In this document: positions 8,503-17,291 of the stretch, in pieces
Layout of the letters: each line of letters begins with the position of its first letter
How positions within the stretch are numbered: position 1 is the stretch's first letter
Position numbers and translations under genes: made by a program
Notes under the pieces: model-generated
What the model saw: the letters and a program-made list of their open reading frames with translations, nothing else
Database searches by the model: none
Told to the model about the DNA's origin: nothing
Assembly: GCF_001428665.1 (NCBI RefSeq)
Contig: NZ_LMIJ01000047.1
Coordinates: 63,450 to 127,449 of the forward strand
Length of the DNA stretch: 64,000 bases
Direction: 5' to 3'
DNA from: Acidovorax sp. Root219
GTDB lineage: Bacteria > Pseudomonadota > Gammaproteobacteria > Burkholderiales > Burkholderiaceae_C

Positions 8503-9180
8503 TCACCGGTCGATGATGCGGCGCGCGAACTGCTCCAGGTAGTCCATGAGCTGGTTAGCGCCGGCCACGGCATGCGCCTCGTCGCCGCTGGCGATGCCCT
8601 GCGCCAGGTGCATGTGGGCGCGCGCGCCCTCGGTCACGTCGCCCTCGTGCTGGTAGGCGTACCAGAAGCGGCGGCACTGCACGATCAGCGGCGCCACGGA
8701 CTTCACGGCCGACTGGTTCTGGCAAGCCAGGTGCACGATCTGGTCGAGCCCATGGTCGGCCAGCATGTAGCCATCGAGCTCGCCGCGCTCCGCAGCGCGC
8801 ACCATCTCTTCGGCGCAGCGCACGATGGCCTGGCGCTGCGGCGCGGTGGCGCGGCGGGCCGCGCACGACGCGATCAGCCGCTCCAGCACGCGGCGCGTCT
8901 GGATCACGTCCAGGTGGTCTGCCAGGTCGATGTTGGAGACCTGCAGCCCGCGGCGCGGCTGCTGCACGATGAGCCCGATGGAGACCATGCGCAGCAGGGC
9001 CTCGCGCACGGGCGTGCGGCCCAGGCCGGTGCTCTCGGCGATCTCGGCCTCCACCACGGGGCTGCCGGGCTGCAGCTGCAGGGTGGAGATCATGGCCTCG
9101 ATGGCGTCATAGGCCACGTCCGCCGCGCGCCGCTTGGGGCCGGTGTCTTTGCGGAGGGGTGTGCTGCTGCTGGGTGTCAT
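8503..9180 (-). CDS. GntR-family transcriptional regulator, FadR/FCD subfamily
   Basis: DNA-binding regulator of 225 residues. An N-terminal winged helix (about 20-85; SPVVEAEIAESTGLGRTPVREALLRM is its recognition region, interrupted here in description only) precedes an all-helical FCD effector domain with the metal-ligand pattern D...H...H seen around HLDVIQTRR, DQIVHLACQN and AVAGANQLMDYL. The start at 9180 (M-T-P-S-S-S) is chosen because upstream in-frame codons read into low-complexity sequence. It is the last gene of the minus-strand hydroxyproline block, 67 bp beyond the TRAP receptor gene, and is the natural candidate for its substrate-responsive repressor. Confidence 0.9.
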   Translation of the reverse strand: MTPSSSTPLRKDTGPKRRAADVAYDAIEAMISTLQLQPGSPVVEAEIAESTGLGRTPVREALLRMVSIGLIVQQPRRGLQVSNIDLADHLDVIQTRRVLERLIASCAARRATAPQRQAIVRCAEEMVRAAERGELDGYMLADHGLDQIVHLACQNQSAVKSVAPLIVQCRRFWYAYQHEGDVTEGARAHMHLAQGIASGDEAHAVAGANQLMDYLEQFARRIIDR

Positions 9181-9247
9181 CGAGTGGAAGGGGCCTGGTA
9201 GGGCATGGCCCCCGGGCTGGGGACCATGGGGTCTGCACCATCTTAAA

Positions 9248-10267
9248 TCACAGGCTGGCACCGGCCTTGCGCAGTTCCGCGATCTGCGGAGCCTTGGGCA
9301 GCCACAGCTTGTCGAACTCCTGGATGGTGGCCTCGGGGTTGAAGGACGACGCAGTCTTGAAGGCGATGGAGGTGCCCTTGAACTTCTCGATCAGGCCGGC
9401 CTCGGTGGTCACGATGTCGTTGATCTGCGCGTCCAGCGACTGGGCGGTCAGCTTGCGGATGAGGTCCTTGTCCTTGGCATCCAGCCCCTGCCAGATGCGG
9501 CCCGAGACGAGCGGTGCGAACGGCATGAACAGCGCGTTCATCTGCAGCAGGGTCTTTGCGACCTTGTCGAAGCGCTGGTTCCACGAGAACTCGATGTCCG
9601 CCTCCAGTCCATCCACCTGGCCGTTGCTCATGGCGTCGAACACCTGGGGTGTCGGAATGGGCGTGGGCGCGGCGCCCAGCATCTGGTAGAAGTCGCGGTA
9701 CACCGGCGTGGGGTTGATGCGCAGCTTCATGCCCTTGAGGTCGGTGGGCACGGAGATGTCCTTGGTGGAGAACACCGCGCGCATGCCGGTGATGCCCCAG
9801 CCCAGGCCGATGGTGCCGGTCTCGCGCGGCAGCACATCCAGCAGTTTGGTGGCCGCAGGGTGCTTGACCAGCTTGGCCACGCTGGGCGTGGAGCGCACCA
9901 GGTAGGGTGCATTGATGGCGGCGATGCTGGCCACGCGCGAGCCCAGTTCGGCCGCCTGGATCCAGCCCATGTCGAGAGCGCCGGACTGCAGCTGCTGCAT
10001 CATCGCCGCCTCGTTGCCGAGCTGGCCCGAGTGGAACACGGTCAGGCTCAAACGGCCATCAGTCTCCTTCTTGAGCGCCTCGCCGAACTGCAGCGCGGCG
10101 CGGTTCCACGAGTGGCCGGCAGGGGTGATCAGGCCCAGGCGGAATTCCTTGGCGCCCGCACCCTGCGCGAATGCCGGCATTGCGAGCGGTACGCCCACGG
10201 TGGCAGCGGCGGCAGCCATGGCATGGCGCTGGATGAAATGGCGGCGGGAGACGGACGTGGTGGTCAT
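9248..10267 (-). CDS. dctP: TRAP transporter substrate-binding protein, DctP family
   Basis: Periplasmic receptor of 339 residues. The N-terminus contains a twin-arginine motif (SRRHFIQR) followed by a hydrophobic stretch and an AFAQ cleavage site near residue 35, so export is probably by Tat. The mature protein shows the DctP hallmarks: GLITPAGHSWNRAALQFGE, and an arginine in the GMKLRINPTPVYRDFYQMLGA region that normally pairs with the substrate carboxylate. It is encoded after the two membrane subunits of the same TRAP system. The carboxylate ligand is not fixed by sequence; cluster context suggests an imino acid such as hydroxyproline. Confidence 0.92.
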   Translation of the reverse strand: MTTTSVSRRHFIQRHAMAAAAATVGVPLAMPAFAQGAGAKEFRLGLITPAGHSWNRAALQFGEALKKETDGRLSLTVFHSGQLGNEAAMMQQLQSGALDMGWIQAAELGSRVASIAAINAPYLVRSTPSVAKLVKHPAATKLLDVLPRETGTIGLGWGITGMRAVFSTKDISVPTDLKGMKLRINPTPVYRDFYQMLGAAPTPIPTPQVFDAMSNGQVDGLEADIEFSWNQRFDKVAKTLLQMNALFMPFAPLVSGRIWQGLDAKDKDLIRKLTAQSLDAQINDIVTTEAGLIEKFKGTSIAFKTASSFNPEATIQEFDKLWLPKAPQIAELRKAGASL

Positions 10268-10324
10268 GGTGAACTCCGTGTTGGAAGGGATGGGACGTGA
10301 GAGGGCTGAAAAGGACGCTGCCGG

Positions 10325-11593
10325 CTACTTGAGCAAGGCCAGCGACAGGCTGGGGAACAGGGACAGCAGCACCAGCGCCACGCAGCTGATGATGAAGAAC
10401 GGCAGGGTGACGATGAACATCTTTCCGGGCTTGGCCCCGGTCACCGCCGATGCGACAAAGAAGCTCAGGCCCACGGGCGGCGTCATCAGGCCCAGCACCA
10501 GGTTGATGACCACCACCACGCCGAAGTGGCGCGGGTCGATGTGGTAGACCTCGGTGGCGATCGGCAGCAGGATGGGCACGGTCATGATGAGCCCCGGGAT
10601 GCCGTCGATCACCGTGCCGATGACCAGCAGGATCACGTTGGCCAGCAGCAGGAAGGTGACCGGGTCGTGTGCCACGGTCTGTATCCAGGCGGCCACCATC
10701 TGCGGCACCTTGCCGTAGATCAGCAGCCACGAGAACACGGCGGCGGCGGCCACCAGGAACAGCACCACGGCCGAGTAGATGGCCGAGCGCAGCAGGATGG
10801 CCGGCATGGCGTTGAAGCGAAATTCCTTGGTCACGTAGCGGCCCACCAGGGCCGATGCCAGCGCGCCCACGGCTGCGGCCTCGGTGGGGTTGGCCAGGCC
10901 ACTCAGGATGGAGCCGACGATCACCAGGGGGATCAGCAGCGTGGGGCTGGCATGCACGATGGTGCGCGCGCGCTGGGCCAGCGTGCGCCTTTCACTGCGC
11001 GGGTAGTCGTAGACGAAAAAACCCATCAGCGCGATCACGACGAAGAACAGCAGCGTGAGCAGCACGCCGGGGATGATGCCGGCGATCAGCATGTCGCCCA
11101 CGGCCACCTGGGCCAGCACGCTGAACACCACGAACATCACCGAGGGCGGGATGATGGGCCCGAGCATGCCGCCGTATACCGTGAGGCCGGCGGCAAAGGT
11201 CTTGTCATAGCCCTGCTTTTCCATCTCGGGCACCATCACCTGCGACATGATGGCCACCTGCGCCGTGGCCGAACCGATGATGGACGAGACCAGCATGTTG
11301 GCCAGGATGTTGACGTAGGCCAGGCCCCCCTTGACCGAGCCGATGAAGGCCATCGACAGGTCCACCAGCCGGCGCGTGATGCCGCCGCTGTTCATGATCT
11401 CGCCGATCAGGATGAACAGCGGGATGGCGATGAGCCCGTAGCTGTCCACCCCCGCGAACATCTGCATGGGAAACGACTGGAACAGCACCGTGCCGCCGGT
11501 GGCGAAGATGTAGACGATGCCCGACAGGCACAGGCACACGCCGATGGGCACACCCACCAGCAGCGCAACAAGGAAGAAGAGGGAGGTGATCAT
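10325..11593 (-). CDS. dctM: TRAP transporter large permease, DctM family
   Basis: Membrane protein of 422 residues with about a dozen hydrophobic helices along its whole length, as expected for DctM, which carries out Na+-driven uptake with DctQ and the receptor. Family sequences are seen at GGITRRLVDLSMAFIGSVKGG and the PIIPPSVMFVVF region, and the end reads TPPVGLSFFVASAVTG, a conserved DctM motif. The start at 11593 (M-I-T-S-L-F-F) follows a good spacing to the DctQ stop (20 bp); an open extension upstream of it is antisense-like sequence inside DctQ and is not coding. Confidence 0.93.
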   Translation of the reverse strand: MITSLFFLVALLVGVPIGVCLCLSGIVYIFATGGTVLFQSFPMQMFAGVDSYGLIAIPLFILIGEIMNSGGITRRLVDLSMAFIGSVKGGLAYVNILANMLVSSIIGSATAQVAIMSQVMVPEMEKQGYDKTFAAGLTVYGGMLGPIIPPSVMFVVFSVLAQVAVGDMLIAGIIPGVLLTLLFFVVIALMGFFVYDYPRSERRTLAQRARTIVHASPTLLIPLVIVGSILSGLANPTEAAAVGALASALVGRYVTKEFRFNAMPAILLRSAIYSAVVLFLVAAAAVFSWLLIYGKVPQMVAAWIQTVAHDPVTFLLLANVILLVIGTVIDGIPGLIMTVPILLPIATEVYHIDPRHFGVVVVINLVLGLMTPPVGLSFFVASAVTGAKPGKMFIVTLPFFIISCVALVLLSLFPSLSLALLK

Positions 11594-11613
11594 GGAGGGG
11601 CCTTCGGGAGTCT

Positions 11614-12249
11614 TCAGTTCACGGCGTCGGCGTTGACCACGTCGAAGCCCGGGTGCATGCGCCGCTCGGCCGCGCCCAGGTCTTCGAGCAGGTTGGCCAG
11701 CGCATGCACGCTGAAGGTGGCCGAGAAGATCGGCAGGATCAACTGCAGCACCCAGGTGGGCCAGTTGAGCGTCTGCGTGCGCTCGGTATAGAGAAAGTTG
11801 AAGCTCTCGGCCGCGTACTCCCTGGCGTCGAAGCCATAGCGCGCGATGCCGATCGGGTCCATCCACTGCCAGCACATCCACAGCATGGCCGCGCCGAACA
11901 GCAGCACACATGCTGTGGCCACGCCCTTGATGGCCTTCGCGGCGCGTGCACCCAACTGGTCCGTGAGCATGGTCACGGCAAAGTCCATGCGCAGCCGCGT
12001 CATGACCGAGGCGCCCACGAAGGTCAGCCACACCACCGTGTACACCGCCGCCTCGTCGATCCAGTAGATGGGCACGCCGCTGTAGCGCGTCACCACGTTG
12101 AGCAGGATCAGCGCCACCAGCAGGGTCATGAGGGCGGTGAGCAGGTGGCGCTCCATGCGCAGCAGCCAACTGGAGCAATCCAGCAACCAGCGGATGGGGG
12201 CGCGTGGTGGCGCCACGGGAGGGGTGGCAGAGGTGGAAGCGGAGGGCAT
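11614..12249 (-). CDS. dctQ: TRAP transporter small permease, DctQ family
   Basis: Protein of 211 residues, at the long end for DctQ subunits (usually 160-200). After a cytoplasmic N-terminus, four hydrophobic helices are visible (about 37-55, 70-95, 110-130, 150-170), with the family segment WIDEAAVYTVVWLTFVGASV in the second. It is first in the dctQMP set and is separated from the dehydrogenase genes upstream by 141 bp that contain an AT-rich element, so it may have its own promoter. It supports the DctM channel in the inner membrane. Confidence 0.88.
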   Translation of the reverse strand: MPSASTSATPPVAPPRAPIRWLLDCSSWLLRMERHLLTALMTLLVALILLNVVTRYSGVPIYWIDEAAVYTVVWLTFVGASVMTRLRMDFAVTMLTDQLGARAAKAIKGVATACVLLFGAAMLWMCWQWMDPIGIARYGFDAREYAAESFNFLYTERTQTLNWPTWVLQLILPIFSATFSVHALANLLEDLGAAERRMHPGFDVVNADAVN

Positions 12250-12301
12250 GGGGGTGGCTCTGTTGGAGTGGTTATGGAGGAGGGATCAGTGGCAACAAAA
12301 T

Positions 12302-12320
12302 AAATATCTTCTTAATATAT
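12302..12320 (+). promoter_or_regulatory. AT-rich 19-nt element upstream of dctQ
   Basis: AAATATCTTCTTAATATAT stands out in otherwise GC-rich sequence, 53 nt upstream of the dctQ start. An 18/19 match (opposite orientation) lies at 18288-18306, upstream of the first gene of the same block. The flanks here also form CTTCT...AGAAG (12309-12326). It is a candidate operator, presumably for the FCD regulator at 8503-9180, and may overlap a promoter -10 region. Confidence 0.55.
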
Positions 12321-12390
12321 GTAGAAGCAAGATGAGTGCCCGTAGCGGAGGGTGCGAATGCCCTGATCGGGTGCTTCCTGCAGCGGGGGC

Positions 12391-13707
12391 TCAGCCGGAG
12401 GGGGCGTCGTCGCCAGCCGCCGCCAGGGTGGCGATGCGTGCCGGTGCCAGCAGGTGGCGCGGCGGCGCCGGCGTCCAGCCGAACAGGTGCTGCGTGGCGG
12501 CGCTGCAGATGCGCCCCTGGCAGGCACCCATGCCGCAGCGCGTGTGCAGCTTGGCGTCGATCCAGCCGGTGCGGCCTGCCAGTTCGGCGTGCGGCACGTC
12601 CTCGCAGCGGCACACCAGGGTGTCTGGCCGGGCCAGGGTCTTGAGTGATTCGTTCAGTGCGAAGGACTGCTGCAGTGCCTGGGCAAAGCCTTCCCAGCGG
12701 CGCAGTGTGGCCTGCAGCGCGTGCACCGGGGTGGTGTTGCCTGCAGCGGCATGGCCGGCGATGGCGCCCTGGGCCAGTGCACGCTCGCTGCCGCCAAAGC
12801 CGGTGCACTCGCCAGCGGCATAGACCCCGGCCACGCTGGTGCGCATCTGTGCATCGACCTGCAGGCCCAGGCCGCCACTCAAGGGTCCGCCCAGCGCGCA
12901 GCCCAGCAGCTGTCCCAGGTGCGTGTTGGGCACCAGGCCGAAGCCGCACGCCAGGCGCTCGCAGGCAATGGTTTCTTCACCACGCCCCGTGCGCAGGCGC
13001 ACGGACTGCACCTGGCCTTCACCGACGGCTTTGAGCACATGGCTGCCTGCACGAAGTTGCGGGTGCAGCAGCGTGAATGCCTGCACGGCCTTGGCGGGCC
13101 AGCGCGGCAGCTGCGCGGCAAAACCTGCGAGCGCGCGCCAGCCGGCCTGCTCGGCCACCCGCACCACCTGGGCGCCGGCCTGGGTGGCGGTGGCAGCGGC
13201 GGCCAGCAGCAGCGGGCCTGTGCCCGCGATCACGATGCGCTGGCCCCGCACGGGCAGCCCGGCCTTAATGAGGGCCTGCAAGGCGCCCGCACCGGTCACA
13301 CAAGGCAGCGTCCAGCCCGGAAAGGGCAGCAGCAGCTCGCGCGCACCATTGCACAGCACGATGCGGTGGCTGTGCTGGGTCCAGCCCCGGTCGGCGTCTT
13401 CGAGAAGCAGGGCAGGGGCATGGTCGGCCCGTTGCCGCTCGCCCAGGCCCACCACGCGCGTGCCGCACAGCAGCCGGATGTTGGCGTGCCGCGCCAGGGC
13501 CTCGCGGTGCTGGCGGGCCAGGGGCGGCAGCGTGGCACCGGGGCCGTCGCGCCAGATCTGGCCGCCGGCTGCGGGGTTGTCGTCCACGATGGTGATGGCA
13601 GCGCCGCTGGGCGCTGCGGCCAGCGCTGCGGCCATGCCTGCGGGGCCGGCACCGATGATGAGGATGTCGCAGCGCTCATGCGTCGGCGAGGGGCTGGAAG
13701 AGGTCAT
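12391..13707 (-). CDS. FAD/NAD(P)-binding oxidoreductase subunit with BFD-like [2Fe-2S] domain (D-hydroxyproline dehydrogenase alpha-type)
   Basis: Flavoprotein of 438 residues. The N-terminal dinucleotide fold is ILIIGAGPAGMAAALAAA (about 14-31), a second GxGxxG-like segment lies near IVIAGTGPLLLAAAATA, and the C-terminus carries a BFD-type [2Fe-2S] site with CRC near residue 348 and CGMGAC about 30 residues later. This architecture matches the large subunit of heteromeric D-hydroxyproline/D-amino-acid or opine dehydrogenases. The start at 13707 forms an ATGA overlap with the stop of the [2Fe-2S] subunit gene; an ATG two codons earlier (13713) is possible. Expected role: electron transfer in oxidation of cis-4-hydroxy-D-proline. 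Confidence 0.88.
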   Translation of the reverse strand: MTSSSPSPTHERCDILIIGAGPAGMAAALAAAPSGAAITIVDDNPAAGGQIWRDGPGATLPPLARQHREALARHANIRLLCGTRVVGLGERQRADHAPALLLEDADRGWTQHSHRIVLCNGARELLLPFPGWTLPCVTGAGALQALIKAGLPVRGQRIVIAGTGPLLLAAAATATQAGAQVVRVAEQAGWRALAGFAAQLPRWPAKAVQAFTLLHPQLRAGSHVLKAVGEGQVQSVRLRTGRGEETIACERLACGFGLVPNTHLGQLLGCALGGPLSGGLGLQVDAQMRTSVAGVYAAGECTGFGGSERALAQGAIAGHAAAGNTTPVHALQATLRRWEGFAQALQQSFALNESLKTLARPDTLVCRCEDVPHAELAGRTGWIDAKLHTRCGMGACQGRICSAATQHLFGWTPAPPRHLLAPARIATLAAAGDDAPSG

Positions 13708-13967
13708 GGGCATGGCCTGCCGGTATCGGTGTGGACCTGCATGCCTTCGGTGCACACGGTCTGGCAGGCCAGGCGCGTGCGGCCGTCGATGCGTACCCGG
13801 CACTCGTGGCACACGCCCATGCCGCACAGCGGCGCGCGCGGCTGGCCGGTGGTGGAGGTGCGCGTGCGGCCCGGCGGCACCTGGGCCAGAGCTGCAGCCA
13901 CGCTCGTGCCGGGGGCGACCTGCAGGGGCGTGCCATCGGCGTGGATCCGTACCGTGGGGGCAGTCAT
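13704..13967 (-). CDS. Small (2Fe-2S) ferredoxin-like subunit of the dehydrogenase
   Basis: Small protein of 87 residues. It has the cysteine pattern of plant-type ferredoxin domains, CGMGVCHECRV followed by a distal cysteine in RLACQTVC, so it should bind one [2Fe-2S] cluster. Such short proteins are the beta/gamma subunits of heterotrimeric hydroxyproline and opine (Hcn-like) dehydrogenases. It overlaps the upstream flavoprotein gene (stop-start overlap at 13964-13967) and the downstream one (13704-13707), which indicates translational coupling and a fixed-ratio complex. Confidence 0.88.
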   Translation of the reverse strand: MTAPTVRIHADGTPLQVAPGTSVAAALAQVPPGRTRTSTTGQPRAPLCGMGVCHECRVRIDGRTRLACQTVCTEGMQVHTDTGRPCP

Positions 13968-15082
13968 GCGATCAGGCTCCCGGCAAAGCGCTCGGGCGAG
14001 TAGGGGGTGGGATCAAGCGGCAGCGTGGCGCCCGTGATCTGCGCAGCCAGCAGCTGGGCCGTGGCCGGCGCCGTGGTCACGCCCAGCCCTTCATGGCCCA
14101 CGGCCAGCCACAGATCCGGTTGGTGCGGGTGGCGGCCGATGATCGGCAGGCCATCGGGCGTGGCCGCGCGAAAACCCGTCCAGGTGCGGATGGCGTTGAG
14201 ATCGGCCAAGCCCGGCACGTAGTCGAGCGCACGGCGCAGCATGCGTGCCAGCACGGCGTTGTCGATGTCCGGGTCGGTGGTGTCGAACTGGCGCGACGAG
14301 CCGATCAGCAACTGCCCCGTGGGCCGCGGCTGCAGGTTGAAGGCCACCGAGGTGCCGTCGCTCTGGTGGGCGTTGGTGATGTAGCCCAGCTCCACCAGTT
14401 GGTGGCGCACCGTGCCGGGGTAGCGGTCGGTGATGGCCAGGTGCCCCTTCTTGGGGCGTATCGGCAGGCCGGGGCACAGTGCCGTGGCATGGATGCCGGC
14501 GGCCAGCAGCACCGCACCGCCCTCGCGCACGCTGCCATCGGCCAGGTGCACGCGCCGGCCATCGATGCGCGCCACCTGGGCATGCTCGACCGGAAAGGGC
14601 CGCGCCGCATGCGCCAGCAGCCACTGCGCGGCGTTGGGGGCGTAGACCACGCTATCGCCACCGACCTTCAAGGCGCCGTGCAGGCCGGGGCGCAGCGCGG
14701 GCTCCAGCCGGGCCAGCGTGGGGGCGTCCAGCAGCTCGCAGGCGATTCCGTGCGCGCGCAGGCCGTCGGCCTTGGCTTCGGCGCCGGCCATTTCTTCGGC
14801 ATTGGCCGCGATCCAGAGCGTGCCGCAGTTGGCATACGCGCAGCCGGGCAGGTCGGCATTCATGCGCGGGCCCCAGGCGTGCCATTGGTCCAGCGAGGCC
14901 TGGCTCAGCGCCAGTTCGGCCGCGTTGTCGTCCATTACCACCAGGTGGCCCATGCCGGCCTGCGTGGCACCGCCCCGGCGGGCATCAAGCACCAGGACCG
15001 ACAGCCCGGCGTTGGCCAGCAGGTGGGCACAGGCGGCACCCACCATGCCGGCACCGATGACGATCACGTCCGCAGCTTGCAT
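13964..15082 (-). CDS. DadA-like FAD-dependent oxidoreductase subunit (D-hydroxyproline dehydrogenase catalytic type)
   Basis: Flavoprotein of 372 residues in the glycine oxidase/DadA family. The N-terminal FAD fold reads VIVIGAGMVGAACAHLLANAG and the C-terminal substrate-side motif is WTGFRAATPDGLPIIGRHP, followed by LAVGHEGLGVTTAPATAQLLA, both typical of D-amino-acid dehydrogenases. It would oxidise cis-4-hydroxy-D-proline to the pyrroline, passing electrons through the two partner subunits encoded immediately downstream with 4-bp overlaps. The epimerase gene ends 12 bp upstream of this gene's start, which supports substrate hand-over within one operon. Confidence 0.88.
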   Translation of the reverse strand: MQAADVIVIGAGMVGAACAHLLANAGLSVLVLDARRGGATQAGMGHLVVMDDNAAELALSQASLDQWHAWGPRMNADLPGCAYANCGTLWIAANAEEMAGAEAKADGLRAHGIACELLDAPTLARLEPALRPGLHGALKVGGDSVVYAPNAAQWLLAHAARPFPVEHAQVARIDGRRVHLADGSVREGGAVLLAAGIHATALCPGLPIRPKKGHLAITDRYPGTVRHQLVELGYITNAHQSDGTSVAFNLQPRPTGQLLIGSSRQFDTTDPDIDNAVLARMLRRALDYVPGLADLNAIRTWTGFRAATPDGLPIIGRHPHQPDLWLAVGHEGLGVTTAPATAQLLAAQITGATLPLDPTPYSPERFAGSLIA

Positions 15083-15094
15083 GGGGTGGCTGGC

Positions 15095-16033
15095 TTAGAG
15101 GCGGATGCCCCAGCCGAAGGGGTCGTTCGGCTCGATGAGCAAGGTGGCTTCGGCGCTCATGTGGGCCGTGCCGCGCAGCGTGGGGATGATCCTGCCTGGG
15201 GTGGCGTCCTGCTCGTAGCGGGCCTCGAAGCTGCTGCCGATGATGCTGGCCTGGCGCCACACCTGGCCGGGCTGCAGCTTGCCATCGGTCGCCAGACAGG
15301 CCAGCTTGGCGCTGGTGCCGGTGCCGCAGGGCGAGCGGTCGTAGGCGCCGCCGGGGCAGAGCACGAAGTTGCGGCTGTCGGCCACATCATCGTCGGCAAA
15401 GAGTTCGATGTGGTCGATATCGCCGCCGTTGTCCCCGCAGATGCCCTGGTGCTTGAGCGCCTGCTGCACGGCGCTGGTGTAGGCGGTCAGCGCTGGCAGG
15501 TTGTCGCTGGCCACGCGCTGGCCGTGCTCGCTCATCAGAAAGAACCAGTTGCCGCCCCAGGCCACGTCGCCCGTGACGGTGCCGATGCCCGGCACTTCAA
15601 GGGACAGGCCCTGGTGCAGCCGGTAGGCGGGCACGTTGCGCACGCTGACCGAGCCATCCCCGTGCAGCGTGGTCATCACCGTGCCCACGGGCGTCTCGAT
15701 GCCGTGCTCGCCCGGCTGTATGCGACCCAGGTAGGCCAGCGAGGCCACCAGGCCGATGGTGCCGTGGCCGCACATGCCCAGGTAGCCGGTGTTGTTGAAG
15801 AAGATCACGCCCGCCGCGTTGGCCGGGTCCTGCGGCGCGCACAGCAGCGCGCCCACGATCACGTCGTTGCCGCGCGGCTCGAGCACCGTGGCCGCGCGCC
15901 AGGCATCGTGCTGGCTGGCCAGCAGGGCGCGGCGCTCGGCCATGCTGCCCGTGCCCAGCTCGGGAAAGCCGCCCACCACCAGGCGCGTGGGCTCGCCGCC
16001 GGTGTGGGAGTCGAGGATCTGTATGCGTTGCAT
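15095..16033 (-). CDS. 4-hydroxyproline 2-epimerase (proline racemase family)
   Basis: PLP-independent epimerase that converts trans-4-hydroxy-L-proline to cis-4-hydroxy-D-proline with two catalytic cysteines. From the start at 16033 the N-terminus is [17 protein letters not shown], as in the family, and the two cysteines fall at residues 88 (MCGHGTIG) and 236 ([10 protein letters not shown]); this numbering agrees with that of characterised bacterial enzymes, the reason for preferring this start over an ATG six codons upstream (16051). Both cysteines being present argues against a trans-3-hydroxyproline dehydratase, which has Thr at the second position. Proline racemase activity cannot be excluded, but the DHDPS-like and three-subunit dehydrogenase neighbours fit hydroxyproline. 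Confidence 0.92.
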   Translation of the reverse strand: MQRIQILDSHTGGEPTRLVVGGFPELGTGSMAERRALLASQHDAWRAATVLEPRGNDVIVGALLCAPQDPANAAGVIFFNNTGYLGMCGHGTIGLVASLAYLGRIQPGEHGIETPVGTVMTTLHGDGSVSVRNVPAYRLHQGLSLEVPGIGTVTGDVAWGGNWFFLMSEHGQRVASDNLPALTAYTSAVQQALKHQGICGDNGGDIDHIELFADDDVADSRNFVLCPGGAYDRSPCGTGTSAKLACLATDGKLQPGQVWRQASIIGSSFEARYEQDATPGRIIPTLRGTAHMSAEATLLIEPNDPFGWGIRL

Positions 16034-16114
16034 GGCACTGTCGTGGGTCATGGTGGGTCGCGTGGGTTGGGGTGTGAGGATCGTAGCGGGAGCCCCGCCG
16101 CGACCCCGGCAGTT

Positions 16115-17245
16115 TCAGTAGCTGGCGAGGGGGACGGGGGCGGCGTTCCTGAAGGTCAGCACCGTGATCGGCGCCTGCTTGAGGTTGCCCTTGTCGTCGT
16201 AGGCATAGGTGCCCGCCACGCCCTGGTGGCTTGCCAGGTACATCTGCGCTCCGACCTTGGCAGGCTCCACGGACTGGGCTTTCTGCATGGCATCGGCCAT
16301 GAACATCACCTGGTCGTAGTAGGACGCTGCGTAGGCATCGGCATCGAGCTTGAAGCGCGCCTTGTACTTGGCCTTGAAGGCCGGGCCGCTCGCGGCCTTG
16401 TCGAGCATGGTGCCGCCCTGGGCGCAAAACACCGTGTCGTTCACGGCCTCGCCGCCGAGCTTGCCGACCTCGGGGCTGCACAGCGTGTCGCCGCCCAAGA
16501 GCTTGGCCGTGAGGCCCAGTTGCTTCATCTGGCGCGCCATGGGCGCCGCCTGCGGGGCATAGCCGCCAAAGAAGATGGCCTGCGGTTGCTTGCCCTTGAG
16601 GCTGGTGAGGATGGACAGGAAATCGGTGGACTTGTCGGTCGTGAACTCCTGGCCCACCACGGTGAGGCCCTGTTTCTTCGCCTCCTTGGTGAACTGGTCG
16701 GCCACGCCCTGGCCGAAGGCGGTGCGGTCGTCGATCACGGCGACCTGCTTGACCTTGAGCACCTGGGCGGCATAGACGGCCATGTTCGACCCGATCTGGG
16801 TGTCGCTGGCGATGATGCGAAACAGGTTCTTGTAGCCGTTCTCGGTGACTTTGGGGTTGGTGCCCACGGTGGAGACCATGGCACCGCTCTCGCTGTAGAC
16901 GCGCGAGGCCGGGATGGCCACGCCCGAGCAGTAAGGCCCCATGACGAACTTCACGCCGCTGTCCACGAGCTTTTGCGCCACGCTCACGCCGGTGCGGGCG
17001 TCGCACTGGTCGTCCTCGGACACCAGTTCGAACTTCAGGGTCTTGCCCCCCACCACGATCTTCTTCGCATTGAGCTCCTCGACGGCCAGGCGCACGCCGT
17101 TCTCGTTGTCCTTGCCCGCGAACGCATTCGGGCCCGACAGCGGGCCGCTGTGGCCGATCTTGACGACCTGCTCCTGCGCGAATGCCGGTGCCGCCAGCAG
17201 CAGCAGGGCTGCCAGCGCCGTGGGGGTCATGAATCTGGATGCCAT
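16115..17245 (-). CDS. Branched-chain-amino-acid-type ABC transporter substrate-binding protein (LivJ family)
   Basis: Periplasmic receptor of 376 residues with a Sec signal peptide (residues 1-23, ending PAFAQ). The mature start VVKIGHSGPLSGPNAFAGKD and the disulfide pair near SEDDQCDARTG and MGPYCSGVAIPA are typical of type I LivJ/LivK receptors. No LivHMGF permease or ATPase genes accompany it, so it either docks on a transporter encoded elsewhere or has a sensory role. Its place between the deaminase and epimerase genes suggests a cyclic amino acid such as hydroxyproline as ligand. Confidence 0.9.
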   Translation of the reverse strand: MASRFMTPTALAALLLLAAPAFAQEQVVKIGHSGPLSGPNAFAGKDNENGVRLAVEELNAKKIVVGGKTLKFELVSEDDQCDARTGVSVAQKLVDSGVKFVMGPYCSGVAIPASRVYSESGAMVSTVGTNPKVTENGYKNLFRIIASDTQIGSNMAVYAAQVLKVKQVAVIDDRTAFGQGVADQFTKEAKKQGLTVVGQEFTTDKSTDFLSILTSLKGKQPQAIFFGGYAPQAAPMARQMKQLGLTAKLLGGDTLCSPEVGKLGGEAVNDTVFCAQGGTMLDKAASGPAFKAKYKARFKLDADAYAASYYDQVMFMADAMQKAQSVEPAKVGAQMYLASHQGVAGTYAYDDKGNLKQAPITVLTFRNAAPVPLASY

Positions 17246-17291
17246 GGGAGACCTTTGGGTGGAAGAAGGGAGTGGGGGAGGGCGCGGGCGC

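Noticed and set aside
12302-12320. AT-rich patches near 12300 and 18290 as signs of horizontal transfer or a phage attachment site
   Set aside because: The patches are under 50 bp, no integrase or tRNA is near, and the flanking genes have the same composition as the rest of the window. A regulatory element is simpler.
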